A model generated the notes under the pieces. That model was not told where the DNA came from and did not search any database. It saw only the letters and a program-made list of their open reading frames with translations. A DNA stretch of 64,000 nucleotides from Massilia sp. YIM B02769 (lineage in GTDB: Bacteria > Pseudomonadota > Gammaproteobacteria > Burkholderiales > Burkholderiaceae_D): contig NZ_JASNRC010000006.1 of the NCBI RefSeq assembly GCF_030411995.1, positions 1 through 64,000 of the forward strand. The letters run 5' to 3'. Both the position numbers and the translations under genes were made by a program. Below are positions 37,101 through 44,341 of this stretch, in pieces (position 1 is the first letter of the stretch; the number at the start of each line of letters is the position of its first letter).

Positions 37101-37758
37101 TGGCGCGGCTCAGGGCGCGCACGCCGAAGGGGTCGGTCAGGACGGCGATCCACTCGTTGTCGATGTTCGAGGTGAAGCTGCCGGCCACCACCCACAGCAC
37201 GAAGAAGGCCAGCACGCCCACGTACACCATCAGGATCGAGCGCGTGGTCGAGGCCAGCAGCATCAGCAGGGCGCCGATGAAGAACAGGTTCGGCACCACG
37301 ATGACGCCGAGCGACCACAGATAGGCGCCGCCCGCGAAAGGACCGACGCGCTCGGCGTCGACCCAGGGCATCAGCGGGCCGAGCATCATGCCGGCGATGA
37401 CGATGGCGAAGATGAACAGGCAGGCCACCAGGCCGGCGATGAAGCGCCCGGCCAGGTAGTCGTGCTTTTTCATCGGGGTGGCGAACAGCATGTCGGAGAT
37501 GCCGACTTCGCTGTCGCGCAGCACGGTGCCGGCGATGAAGATGGTCACCACGAACATCGAGATCAGGCTGAACACGCTCAGCAGCTGGGCGATGACCAGC
37601 GGCGCGTTGCGGTTGACGTTGCCGATGGCGCCGCCGACCTGAATGGCGTCGGTGGTGGTGGCGCCGAAGGCGAGTGCGCCGAACAGGAAGGCGCACACCC
37701 ACAGCAGCGGCTGGCGCAATTGCGTGCCCAGCTCGAACTTGAAGAATTCCCGTAACAT
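34177..37758 (-). CDS. ABC-2 type permease fused to an M1-family aminopeptidase
   Basis: A 1193-residue fusion. The first half (about 1-590) has twelve or so transmembrane helices in two ABC-2-like blocks, with cytoplasmic charged loops between them. A last helix near 585-600 is followed by an extracytoplasmic M1 domain: a beta-rich N part (YPEQRRVEIRGHYVLENKTSQPL), then the zinc site HEMAHQWWGH near residue 929 with the downstream Glu in MLIESLSQYSAL, and a Tyr-containing helical C part. The peptidase catalytic residues look intact. The gene follows its ATPase by 9 bp. This architecture is known from other proteobacteria, usually without known substrate. The peptidase would face the periplasm. 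Confidence 0.92.
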   Translation of the reverse strand: MLREFFKFELGTQLRQPLLWVCAFLFGALAFGATTTDAIQVGGAIGNVNRNAPLVIAQLLSVFSLISMFVVTIFIAGTVLRDSEVGISDMLFATPMKKHDYLAGRFIAGLVACLFIFAIVIAGMMLGPLMPWVDAERVGPFAGGAYLWSLGVIVVPNLFFIGALLMLLASTTRSILMVYVGVLAFFVLWVVAGSFTSNIDNEWIAVLTDPFGVRALSRATRYFSTADANAGLPDFAGYILANRALWAGVALGLFGLTLLLFKPQRAGTGKRLFGKAKAPAPTAAVASHIALPRIMPRFTSATRWTQCWHIFTFDASAVFRSVPFLVMLLLGVLNLVGSTSQLGQIFGTDVYPMTHMMLEMLNSSFTFLLLIIVTFYAGELIFKERQVKIADVNDAMPVPNWAPLVAKSLALVGVVLTFLFTGILAAIAIQLVRGGAPVELGLYMKGMLIAGVPFILMGLIAIVLQVVTNNKFIGYGLMILLMVSQIVAGVMHLDHNLYNIAGLPRTPYSDMNGYGHFLTGWAWFVLYWSLFVVGALIVAQAFWVRGLSLDWRSRVRTAGRRLKGASGVALAACAIAYAGVGAWIFHNTNTLARYEAGDVAMDKQAAYEKAYRKYKDLPHAKMVDVRAAVDIYPEQRRVEIRGHYVLENKTSQPLDTLRLQTNADVTTTLSGLPAHKVELDDKTFGFRIIRLAQALPPGGRLPLDFTVDVRRPGFSNGGAADTINLNGTFFNNRAFFPLIGYQPDFELTDRNERRKRGLGEPERMAKLEDKTARANSMFGADADWINFETTVSTSGSQIALAPGYLQKSWKENGRNYYQYKMDQKMMPFFAYLSADWQVKKGDWKGIPIEIYYDRKHAYNVDRMITGTRKALDYFTTQFTPYQHKQVRILEFPNYSSFAQSFANTIPFSESIGFIADLRDKEDLDYVFYVTAHEMAHQWWGHQVTAANVQGASMLIESLSQYSALMVMEKEYGRHQMRRFLRYELDRYLSSRGGERIEELPLVRVENQDYIHYRKGSLVFYRLRDEIGEEALNRALKRFLQDKGYQESPFTTSAELLDYIRAEAPPSKHALIADLFEKIVFYDNRVVEASAKKRSDGQWDVTMKLHLAKMEADGKGKETARAYDEPVEIGVFARAKGAKEADEKVLLLEKRVLSGENPVVTVTVKEQPFDVGVDPYNKMIDRVSRDNRKEVSID

Positions 37759-37767
37759 GCCCGCTCC

Positions 37768-38703
37768 TTATGCCATGACAGGTGCAGTGGCTGCCGCATT
37801 GGCTGACGCCCCCGCGGCTTGCGCCCCGGCGGCGCGGCCGGCGTTGCGGATCTGGAGGAAGTACACGTCTTCCAGGTCCGGCTCGACGTTGGTGAAGCCG
37901 TCGTCCGGCTGCGACTCGGCATACACGTTGATCTGCGGGCGGCCGGCGACCAGGCGGGTCGACAGCACGTTGAAGCGCTCTTGGTATTCGGCCAGCGCTT
38001 CCTGGCTGACGGTGCGGCGCCAGACGCGGTTCCTGAGGGTGTCGATCGCGGCCTGCGGCTCGCCCTGCAGCAGCACGGTGCCCTTGGCGATCATCGCCAT
38101 GCGCGGGCACAAATCGGTCACGTCCTCGACGATGTGGGTGGAGAGGATGACCACCACCTGTTCGCCGATCTTGGCCAGCAGGTTCAGGAAGCGGTTGCGC
38201 TCGTCGGGGTCGAGGCCGGCGGTGGGCTCGTCGACGATCACCAGGCGCGGCGCGCCGAGCAGGGCCTGGGCGATGCCGAAGCGCTGGCGCATGCCGCCCG
38301 AATAGGTGCCGAGGGCGCGCTTGCGTGCTTCCCACAGGTTGGTTTGCTGGAGCAGCGCCTCGACCGCCTCCTTGCGCTCGCCCTTCTTCGTCAGCCCCTT
38401 CAGCACGGCGAAGTGGTTCAGCAGCTTCTCGGCGCTGACCTTCGGGTACACGCCGAAGTCCTGCGGCAGGTAGCCGAGCTGGCGCAGCAGCCCTTCCTTG
38501 TCGCGCAGGACGTCGAGACCGTTGAAGTGGATGCTGCCGCTGTCGGGGTCCTGCAGCGTGGCGATGGTGCGCATCAGCGAGGACTTGCCGGCGCCGTTCG
38601 GACCGAGCAGGCCGAACATCCCGTGCGGAATCTCGAGGCTGACATCGTTGATGGCCTTGACGCCATTCGCATAGGTCTTGTTGAGCTGCTTGATCGATAA
38701 CAT
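37768..38703 (-). CDS. ABC transporter ATP-binding protein for the permease/peptidase fusion
   Basis: A 311-residue ATPase starting at the ATG at 38703 (MLSIKQLNKTYANGV); upstream in-frame codons are not part of the family. Walker A GPNGAGKSS, signature YSGGMRQR, Walker B LVIVDEPTAGLD and the switch His in LSTHIVEDV are all present. After about residue 225 comes a C-terminal extension seen in ABC-2 exporters, ending in an Ala-rich tail. It is the first gene of the pair with the permease/peptidase fusion. Confidence 0.93.
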   Translation of the reverse strand: MLSIKQLNKTYANGVKAINDVSLEIPHGMFGLLGPNGAGKSSLMRTIATLQDPDSGSIHFNGLDVLRDKEGLLRQLGYLPQDFGVYPKVSAEKLLNHFAVLKGLTKKGERKEAVEALLQQTNLWEARKRALGTYSGGMRQRFGIAQALLGAPRLVIVDEPTAGLDPDERNRFLNLLAKIGEQVVVILSTHIVEDVTDLCPRMAMIAKGTVLLQGEPQAAIDTLRNRVWRRTVSQEALAEYQERFNVLSTRLVAGRPQINVYAESQPDDGFTNVEPDLEDVYFLQIRNAGRAAGAQAAGASANAAATAPVMA

Positions 38704-38779
38704 CGGCTGTTTCTCCAGGTAGTTTTGTCGTTCGATGCCCTGCCGCGCCGGCGCGCAGCGAGGAATTGTATGTGTTGTT

Positions 38780-38792
38780 CGATAATGTATCG
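38780..38792. promoter_or_regulatory. CGATA-ATG-TATCG palindrome upstream of the ABC pair
   Basis: A 5-3-5 inverted repeat lies 77 bp upstream of the ATPase start in an A+T-rich stretch that should hold its promoter (minus strand ACGATACATTATCG). It may be an operator; the regulator is unknown. Confidence 0.35.
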
Positions 38793-38928
38793 TTAATGAA
38801 TTGCAATGTCCGGCGAATGTGACCAACTGCACAAAAGCGCGACTGAACGACAAAAAACGCGGAATATGCATGACGGGGCGGGCTGGCCGGCCGCACAAGA
38901 TATTTCTTGACGAAAAGGAAAAGAGATC

Positions 38929-38956
38929 CTAAAGTGATATCACTTTTAGATCACTT
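38929..38956 (+). promoter_or_regulatory. AAAGTGATATCACTTT palindrome plus third half-site before the SPFH gene
   Basis: AAAGTGATATCACTTT (38931-38946) is a perfect 16-bp palindrome extended by CT/AG on both sides with one inserted T. Another ATCACTT follows at 38950, 11 bp after the one at 38939, so three half-sites face the same side of the helix. The array ends 12 bp before the ATG at 38969, where it would block transcription or ribosome entry. The two-gene unit that follows encodes an Arc-type DNA-binding protein, a candidate to bind it. Confidence 0.65.
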
Positions 38957-38968
38957 CGGAGACCCGAC

Positions 38969-39835
38969 ATGTCCACGCACAAACGGCAGGAAACCCCGCT
39001 TTCGTCGATGAACGGCTACATGGCCTTTGCTGGCGCCCTGCTTGCCATCGTGGCCGGCGGCGTACTCGTGCGCGCGGTGGGGCCGGTCGGCATCCTGCTG
39101 GTGGTGGTGGGCGTCATCGTGCTGGCCGGGCTGTACATGCTGCAGCCGAACGAGAGCGCCGTGCTGACGCTGTTCGGCCGCTACGTCGGCACCGACCGCA
39201 GCGAAGGCCTGCGCTGGGCCTTCCCGCTGTACCGCAAGCACAAGCTGAGCGTGCGTGCGCGTAACCTGAACATCCCGACCCTGAAGGTCAACGACAAGCG
39301 CGGCAACCCGGTCGAGATCGCGGCCGCCGTGGTCTGGCGCGTGCGCGACACGGCGCAGGCGATGTTCGAGGTCGACAGCTACGAGCGCTACGTGGCGGTG
39401 CAGGCGGAAGCGGCGCTGCGCCACCTGGCTTCGCAATACGCCTACGACGAGGGCGAGGACCTGGCGGCGGGCGAGATGACGCTGCGCGGCGGCGCGTCCG
39501 AGGTGGCGCTGGCGCTGCGCACGGAACTGACCGAGCGTTTCGAGGCGGCGGGTGTGGAGACGGTGGACGCCAAGCTGACCCACCTGGCGTATGCGCCGGA
39601 GATCGCGCAGGTCATGCTGCGCCGCCAGCAGGCGCAGGCGATCATCAGCGCACGCGCCCAGATCGTGCGCGGTGCGGTCGGCATGGTGGAAGAAGCCTTG
39701 CGCGGGCTGGCCGAGCGCGACATCGTCGAACTCGACACCGAGCGCAAGGCATCGATGGTCAGCAACCTGCTGGTGGTGCTGTGTTCCGACCGCGAAACCC
39801 AGCCGATCGTGAACACCGGCACCCTGTACCAATAA
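38969..39835 (+). CDS. SPFH/band-7 domain membrane protein
   Basis: A 288-residue protein with two N-terminal transmembrane segments (about 15-55) and an SPFH domain (about 60-250; LQPNESAVLTLFGRYVGTDRSEGLRWAFPL, VNDKRGNPVEIAAAVVWRVRDTAQA, ERYVAVQAEAALRHLASQYAYDE). The helical part QVMLRRQQAQAIISARAQIV is a typical flotillin/stomatin-like assembly helix. Such proteins form membrane-associated rings or scaffolds, in some cases linked to proteases. Start ATG 38969 follows CGGAGACCCGAC. The Arc-like gene begins 26 bp after the stop. Confidence 0.9.
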   Translation: MSTHKRQETPLSSMNGYMAFAGALLAIVAGGVLVRAVGPVGILLVVVGVIVLAGLYMLQPNESAVLTLFGRYVGTDRSEGLRWAFPLYRKHKLSVRARNLNIPTLKVNDKRGNPVEIAAAVVWRVRDTAQAMFEVDSYERYVAVQAEAALRHLASQYAYDEGEDLAAGEMTLRGGASEVALALRTELTERFEAAGVETVDAKLTHLAYAPEIAQVMLRRQQAQAIISARAQIVRGAVGMVEEALRGLAERDIVELDTERKASMVSNLLVVLCSDRETQPIVNTGTLYQ

Positions 39836-39861
39836 GGCCCAGGGCAAGTAAAGGCAAGCCG

Positions 39862-40047
39862 ATGGCAAGTCCCGGAAAGAAGTCCTACCCGCTGCGCATC
39901 GATCCCGCCCTCTGGGAGCAGCTGCAGCGGCTGGCCGCCAACGACCTGCGCAGCGTGAACGCGGAAATCGAGTTCCTGCTGCGCGAGGCGCTGGCGCGGC
40001 GCGGCATCCGCGTCACGCCGCCCGTGCAGCAGGATGACGGCGAATAA
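39862..40047 (+). CDS. Arc/MetJ-type ribbon-helix-helix DNA-binding protein
   Basis: A 61-residue protein starting at ATG 39862. SYPLRIDPALWEQLQRLAANDLRSVNAEIEFLLREALARRG is a full ribbon-helix-helix unit: a short beta strand for DNA base contact, then two helices for dimerisation. The positive N terminus (MASPGKK) would touch the DNA backbone. It is linked to the SPFH gene by a 26-bp gap and may repress the unit through the palindrome at 38929. It is not an antitoxin in the usual sense, as no toxin gene follows. Confidence 0.88.
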   Translation: MASPGKKSYPLRIDPALWEQLQRLAANDLRSVNAEIEFLLREALARRGIRVTPPVQQDDGE

Positions 40048-40048
40048 A

Positions 40049-40134
40049 AGCCGGGGTCAGGTCTGACATTCAGACACGAGCTCTGCCGTTAGGCAGCTGA
40101 GCTCGTGTCCGTTTGTCAGACCTGACCCCCGCTG
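40049..40134. repeat. Family B repeat, full palindrome
   Basis: Arms of about 35 bases, beginning AGCCGGGGTCAGGTCTGACA and ending in the near-complement TGTCAGACCTGACCCCCGCT, enclose a short loop region with GAGCTC on both sides. It fills the whole gap between the convergent Arc-like and outer-membrane-protein genes, starting one base after one stop and ending two bases before the other, so it can act as terminator for both. A half copy is at 34139. Confidence 0.9.
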
Positions 40135-40136
40135 TT

Positions 40137-40979
40137 TCAGAAGCGGACCTTGACGAAGGCGGACGGGCCGGTCAGCTTCAGGTCGAGGTCGGCGGTGCGT
40201 TCGCCGTTGCGGTGCAGGTCGATCTTCTGGATGCCGTAGTCGGCGACCAGGCTGACGTTCTTCGCAAAGGCGTATTCGACGCCGGCCGAGCCGTTGTACA
40301 CGTGGCCCTCGACCGAACCGCCGTTCTTCTTGATGCCGCCGGCCTCGGCGAACAGGCGCACCTTGTCGTTCAGGGCGTGGCGCCACGACAGTTCGACGGT
40401 CGGCGCCCAGACGTTGTCGCTGGCCGAGCCCGAACCGCTCCAGGTGTAGTTTTCCACCGGCGCCGCGGCGCTCACGTTGGCATCGCCCGAGCCCGAGATC
40501 TTGGCGCGCAGATAGGCGGCGCCCAGGCCGACGCCGAAGGCGTTCTTTTCCTTACCGAACCAGTATTTGTAGGCCAGGCGCGCCATCTCCACGCGCAGCT
40601 TGGCGTTCGCCGTGATGGTGCCGCTGACCGGACGGCCCTCGTACTCGGTGTCGCCGTCGACGGTGGCGCCGTAGCCTTTGCTGAAGCGGAAGTAGTCGAA
40701 CGAGAGGCCGTGGCTGTCGCCGAACAGCAGCTCGGCTTTCGCGCGCGGCAGGGTCTCGTGGCCGATCTTTTCGTCCGGCGTGTCGACGCGGCCGTAGCGG
40801 GTGTCGCCGCCCAGGTGGATCTTCGGATCGGCGTAGAAGGCGCCGACCGACAGGCTCATGCGGTCGAGCGCGGGCGACTGCTGGGCCTGCGCCATGCCGC
40901 TCGCGGCGGCGGCGAACAGGATGGCGGCTTTCAGGGTGCTCAGGGATGGACGGGCGGCACGCGTGGCGAGGCGGGACAT
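40137..40979 (-). CDS. Outer-membrane beta-barrel protein of unknown function
   Basis: A 280-residue protein with signal peptide (cleavage AQA near residue 32) and alternating polar/hydrophobic strands ending in Phe (FVKVRF), the typical last strand of an outer-membrane barrel. Segments such as MSLSVGAFYADPKI, KAELLFGDSHGLSFDYFRF, LAYKYWFG, WAPTVELSWRHAL and AGVEYAFAKNVSLVADYG look like about ten strands. No specific family is recognised; OmpW- or OmpA-barrel-like proteins are possible analogues. It is transcribed alone, from an A+T-rich upstream gap. Confidence 0.82.
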   Translation of the reverse strand: MSRLATRAARPSLSTLKAAILFAAAASGMAQAQQSPALDRMSLSVGAFYADPKIHLGGDTRYGRVDTPDEKIGHETLPRAKAELLFGDSHGLSFDYFRFSKGYGATVDGDTEYEGRPVSGTITANAKLRVEMARLAYKYWFGKEKNAFGVGLGAAYLRAKISGSGDANVSAAAPVENYTWSGSGSASDNVWAPTVELSWRHALNDKVRLFAEAGGIKKNGGSVEGHVYNGSAGVEYAFAKNVSLVADYGIQKIDLHRNGERTADLDLKLTGPSAFVKVRF

Positions 40980-41099
40980 GGAATTCTCCGATGAATAAAG
41001 TGTTGTACAGGAAATGCCCGCCAGACCATGTCTTGACGCGGCAGTACTTTATTATCGCTAATGTCATAACAACAACGCGCACGATTGCTGACCTTGGGG

Positions 41100-44000
41100 T
41101 CAGTAGAGGGCGACGCTGTCCGGCCCCTCGCGTTCCCCGCGCTCCGCTGCCGCCAGCGGCAGCTGCAGCCGCAATTCGGTGCCCTGCCCCGCGCCGGCGA
41201 CGATGTCGAGGCGGCCGCCTGCCAGCAGCGCGCGCTCGTGCATGCCGGTCAGGCCCCAATGACCCGGCTTCCCGGCCTTCGTCACATCGCCGTCGATCCC
41301 GATACCGTCATCGCGCACGACCAGCGTGAGCTGCCGGGCAGCCTGGCCCAGCACCATCCCGACATGCCGGGCGGCGCCATGGCGGCAGGCGTTGCGCAGG
41401 GCTTCCTCCGCGATCCGGGCGCAGGTTTCGGCGAGTTCGCCATCCACATGGGGCGGCTCGCCCTCCACCGTGAAGGCGATCTCCTGCTTGTATTCGGCGC
41501 CGATGCGTGCCGCCAGGCCGGCCAGCATGGGCGCCAGGTCGACGCCGGTCCTGTCTCCCGCCCTGAGACCGTGCACCCGGTCGCGCGCCTCGGCGACCAG
41601 GCCCCGTGCCCGCGCCAGGGCGGCGTCCAGTCTTGCGCGCAAGGCCTCCTGCGCCGTCGACTGCGCCGCCGCGTCGAAGATGAAGATCAGCCCCTGCACG
41701 CCCTGCAGCAGCGTATCGTGCAGCTCGCGGGCGATGCGCTCGCGCTCGGCCTGGCGCGTACGCTCGATCGCCAGCAGGCGGCGTGCCTGCACATGCAGGC
41801 GATAGCGGTACAGTCCCCACAGCAGGGCCGCGGCCAGCAAGGCGCAGGCGGCCCGGAACCAGGCCGTCTGGGTCAGACTGGGCGTGACCTGCACCGACAG
41901 CGGATCGCTCTGCGGCCCTGCCACCCCGTCGCCGTTCAGCGCCTGCGCAACGAAGCGGTAGCTGCCGGGCGGCAGGCCGGTGTAGGTCGCTTCGGTATCG
42001 GCGCCGGCCTGCTGCCAGTCGCGGTCGTATCCTTCGAGGCGGTAGCGGTAGCGGATCCGTTCCGGCATCGACAGCGCCGGCGACGCAAACGCAAAGCTCA
42101 TGCGGCCGGGCGCCGGCGGCAGCACCAGCGACGGCCCGGCATCGTGCACCTTGCCGTCGACGGCGACGCGCAACAGGCTGGTCTTGTGCGGCTTCGGATC
42201 GGGCGCGATGTGCGCCGGATCGAGCCAGGACACGCCGGCCGCCGTCGACATCCAGATGCGCCCGTCCGCCGCGCGCGCCATCGTGCCCACGTTGAGGATC
42301 CCGGAGCGGTCGCGCAAGCCGTCGCGCTCGTCGAAGATGCGCGCCCGGCCGGCGGCGTCGAGGCGGACGACGCCCGCCGCGCCGTTCAGCCACAAGCCGC
42401 CCGGCCCGGCCACGGCGCCGCTCAAGCCGCCGAGGGCCTGCGCCGGCCTGGCTGCGACCGGCCGGAAGCGCGTGCCGTCGAAACGCGCCAGGCCATCGGC
42501 GCCGCCGGCCAGCACGCTGCCGCCGTATTCGGTCAGCAGCGCCACCTTGCCGACCTCGAGCCCCTGCTCCTTGCCGAAGCTGCGCGTGCGCTCGCCGTCG
42601 AGCACGACGACCTGGTTGTCGATGTAGCCGAACCAGACGCGCCCGCGGCTGTCGGCGAGCATCGACAAGGGCGTCTTTTCTCCCTGCCGCGGCAGCATGG
42701 CCGGCCGTTCCCACCTGCCGTCGCGGTAACGCCAGGCGCCGCCGCCGATCGCGGACATCCACACGCTGCCATCGGCGCCCTGGGCCAGCGCATGGATCTT
42801 GCCGATCGGGCTGAACCTGGGCGGCAGCCTTACCTCTTCGAGCACGCGCAGGCCGTCGGCGCTGCGCCGGGTCAGCCCGGCCAGGCCGCCGATCCACAGG
42901 TCCCCGCGCAAGCCCGGCGCCAGGACGTCCCCGACCGTTCCCGGCAGCCGCTCCATGGCGCGATCGTGCCGGAGCCGCCACGCCCGTTCGCCATCGGTCG
43001 CCACCACGCCCGTCCCTGGCGCGGGCGCCAGGTTGGCCCTGCTCTCGATTGCGCCCTTCACCTGCACGATATTGGTTGCCCGGAAGCGGTCGATACCGGC
43101 GTTGGTGCCGACCCAGATATTTCCGTCGCCGTCCTCGAACAGGCAATGGATGGTGCGTCCGGACAGCCCTTGCGCGGTGCCGAAGGATTCGGCGCCGGGC
43201 GCATGGTACCGGCCGGGCAATGCGGCCGCACGCGCCGGGTCGGCAATCCGGTTCAGGCTGCGGTCGTCGTCGTACCACAAGGCGCCGGAGCGGTCGACCA
43301 GCATGCTGCCGGTGACCGGGCCACGCTGCCGCGCGATCCACGGGTGGTCGAGGCGCTCGTAGTCCTGCAGGCGGTCGACGATGCGGATGCCGCGTTTTTC
43401 GAGCAGGAAGAGCGGGCCGGCGCTGCCATCGGCGTTGCGGCGCTGCAGGAAGGGCTGGCGCATATCGAGCTTGCCGACCGGGCCGGTGAAGCGCTGCGCA
43501 CCCGGTTCGCGCAGGAACAGGCCCAGTTCGCTGAGCACCGCGACGGTGCCGTCGGCCGCGACGAACACCGAGGACGCCTTGCGCGCGCCGAAGCCCTGCT
43601 CCTTGCCAATGCGCTTCCAGGCATACCCGTCGAACCAGGCCAGGCCGTCCAGCCCGGCGGCCCACAAGCCGGGACCGTCGACGGCGAAACCCCAGATCGA
43701 TCCATGCGGCAGGCCATCGTCGGCGCTCCAGTTGCGTACCGCGCCATCGCGCAGGTGGCTGATGCCGCCGGTGCGCCAGCCTATCCACAGGCCGCCGCCG
43801 GGATCGGCCTGCAGGGTGTACACGTCGGTGTCGGGAAAGCGCTGCGCAAACGCCGGACGCACCTGTTCGAAGCGCTTGCCGTCGAAGCGGAACAGTCCGC
43901 GCGGGGTGCCGAGCCACAGCCAGCCGTCGGCGGTCTGGGCGAATGCCGATACCCGCTCCGGCGCGCCGTTGCGCTCGGTCCAGGCGGTGTGCTCGCGCTG

Positions 44001-44138
44001 CGCCAGCGTGCGCGCCAGGTCCGCCGCGCCGGCCGCCTGCGCCGCCGCCAGCAGGCACCACAGGAAGACGAGCAGCAAGACAGGCAGGCAGCGTTGGGTA
44101 CGGCGCTGGCGGATCGGTAGCGGCGGAGAAATCGGCAT
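41100..44138 (-). CDS. One-piece beta-propeller sensor histidine kinase (Y_Y_Y domain)
   Basis: A 1012-residue sensor. After a signal/anchor helix (about 12-35) come two seven-bladed propeller regions built of repeats like GWLWLGTPRGLFRFDG and GRIWMSTAAGVSWLD (about 45-650), a Y_Y_Y-type domain (about 655-745; RYRYRLEGYDRDWQQAGADTEATYTGLPPGSYRF), one transmembrane helix (about 750-775), a HisKA_3 motif with His in RIARELHDTLLQG (about 798) and an HATPase domain ending GHWGLTGMHERALLAGG. This is a NarX/LuxR-type kinase, normally paired with a NarL-type regulator. No regulator is adjacent, so it is an orphan here. The propeller probably senses an extracellular sugar or polymer-derived ligand. 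Confidence 0.92.
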   Translation of the reverse strand: MPISPPLPIRQRRTQRCLPVLLLVFLWCLLAAAQAAGAADLARTLAQREHTAWTERNGAPERVSAFAQTADGWLWLGTPRGLFRFDGKRFEQVRPAFAQRFPDTDVYTLQADPGGGLWIGWRTGGISHLRDGAVRNWSADDGLPHGSIWGFAVDGPGLWAAGLDGLAWFDGYAWKRIGKEQGFGARKASSVFVAADGTVAVLSELGLFLREPGAQRFTGPVGKLDMRQPFLQRRNADGSAGPLFLLEKRGIRIVDRLQDYERLDHPWIARQRGPVTGSMLVDRSGALWYDDDRSLNRIADPARAAALPGRYHAPGAESFGTAQGLSGRTIHCLFEDGDGNIWVGTNAGIDRFRATNIVQVKGAIESRANLAPAPGTGVVATDGERAWRLRHDRAMERLPGTVGDVLAPGLRGDLWIGGLAGLTRRSADGLRVLEEVRLPPRFSPIGKIHALAQGADGSVWMSAIGGGAWRYRDGRWERPAMLPRQGEKTPLSMLADSRGRVWFGYIDNQVVVLDGERTRSFGKEQGLEVGKVALLTEYGGSVLAGGADGLARFDGTRFRPVAARPAQALGGLSGAVAGPGGLWLNGAAGVVRLDAAGRARIFDERDGLRDRSGILNVGTMARAADGRIWMSTAAGVSWLDPAHIAPDPKPHKTSLLRVAVDGKVHDAGPSLVLPPAPGRMSFAFASPALSMPERIRYRYRLEGYDRDWQQAGADTEATYTGLPPGSYRFVAQALNGDGVAGPQSDPLSVQVTPSLTQTAWFRAACALLAAALLWGLYRYRLHVQARRLLAIERTRQAERERIARELHDTLLQGVQGLIFIFDAAAQSTAQEALRARLDAALARARGLVAEARDRVHGLRAGDRTGVDLAPMLAGLAARIGAEYKQEIAFTVEGEPPHVDGELAETCARIAEEALRNACRHGAARHVGMVLGQAARQLTLVVRDDGIGIDGDVTKAGKPGHWGLTGMHERALLAGGRLDIVAGAGQGTELRLQLPLAAAERGEREGPDSVALY

Positions 44139-44341
44139 GGGAAGCGATGGAACGGTTGGACGGCTGTCGGGCTGTAAAGATGATACCAGCTGGGCTGCAG
44201 CGGTCTCCAGCGGCAGCGGCCGGGCAAGCCGTGCGCTGCGCGGCGCGCAATCGAGGCACCATGCCCAGTTACGAGCTCATCCCACCATGCCTGCGCGCCA
44301 GCGGGAGCGGCATACAGGCATTCCACCAAAGGACGGATACG

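Noticed and set aside
34444..37755. A 1103-codon open frame on the plus strand opposite the permease/peptidase gene.
   Set aside because: It is a codon-position shadow of the minus-strand gene and has no transmembrane or domain features.
39862..40047. The Arc-like gene as an antitoxin of a toxin-antitoxin pair.
   Set aside because: The neighbouring gene is an SPFH protein, and no small toxin-like gene lies on either side.
41085..44120. A 1011-codon plus-strand frame opposite the propeller kinase.
   Set aside because: It is low-complexity antisense; the propeller, Y_Y_Y and kinase motifs lie on the minus strand.
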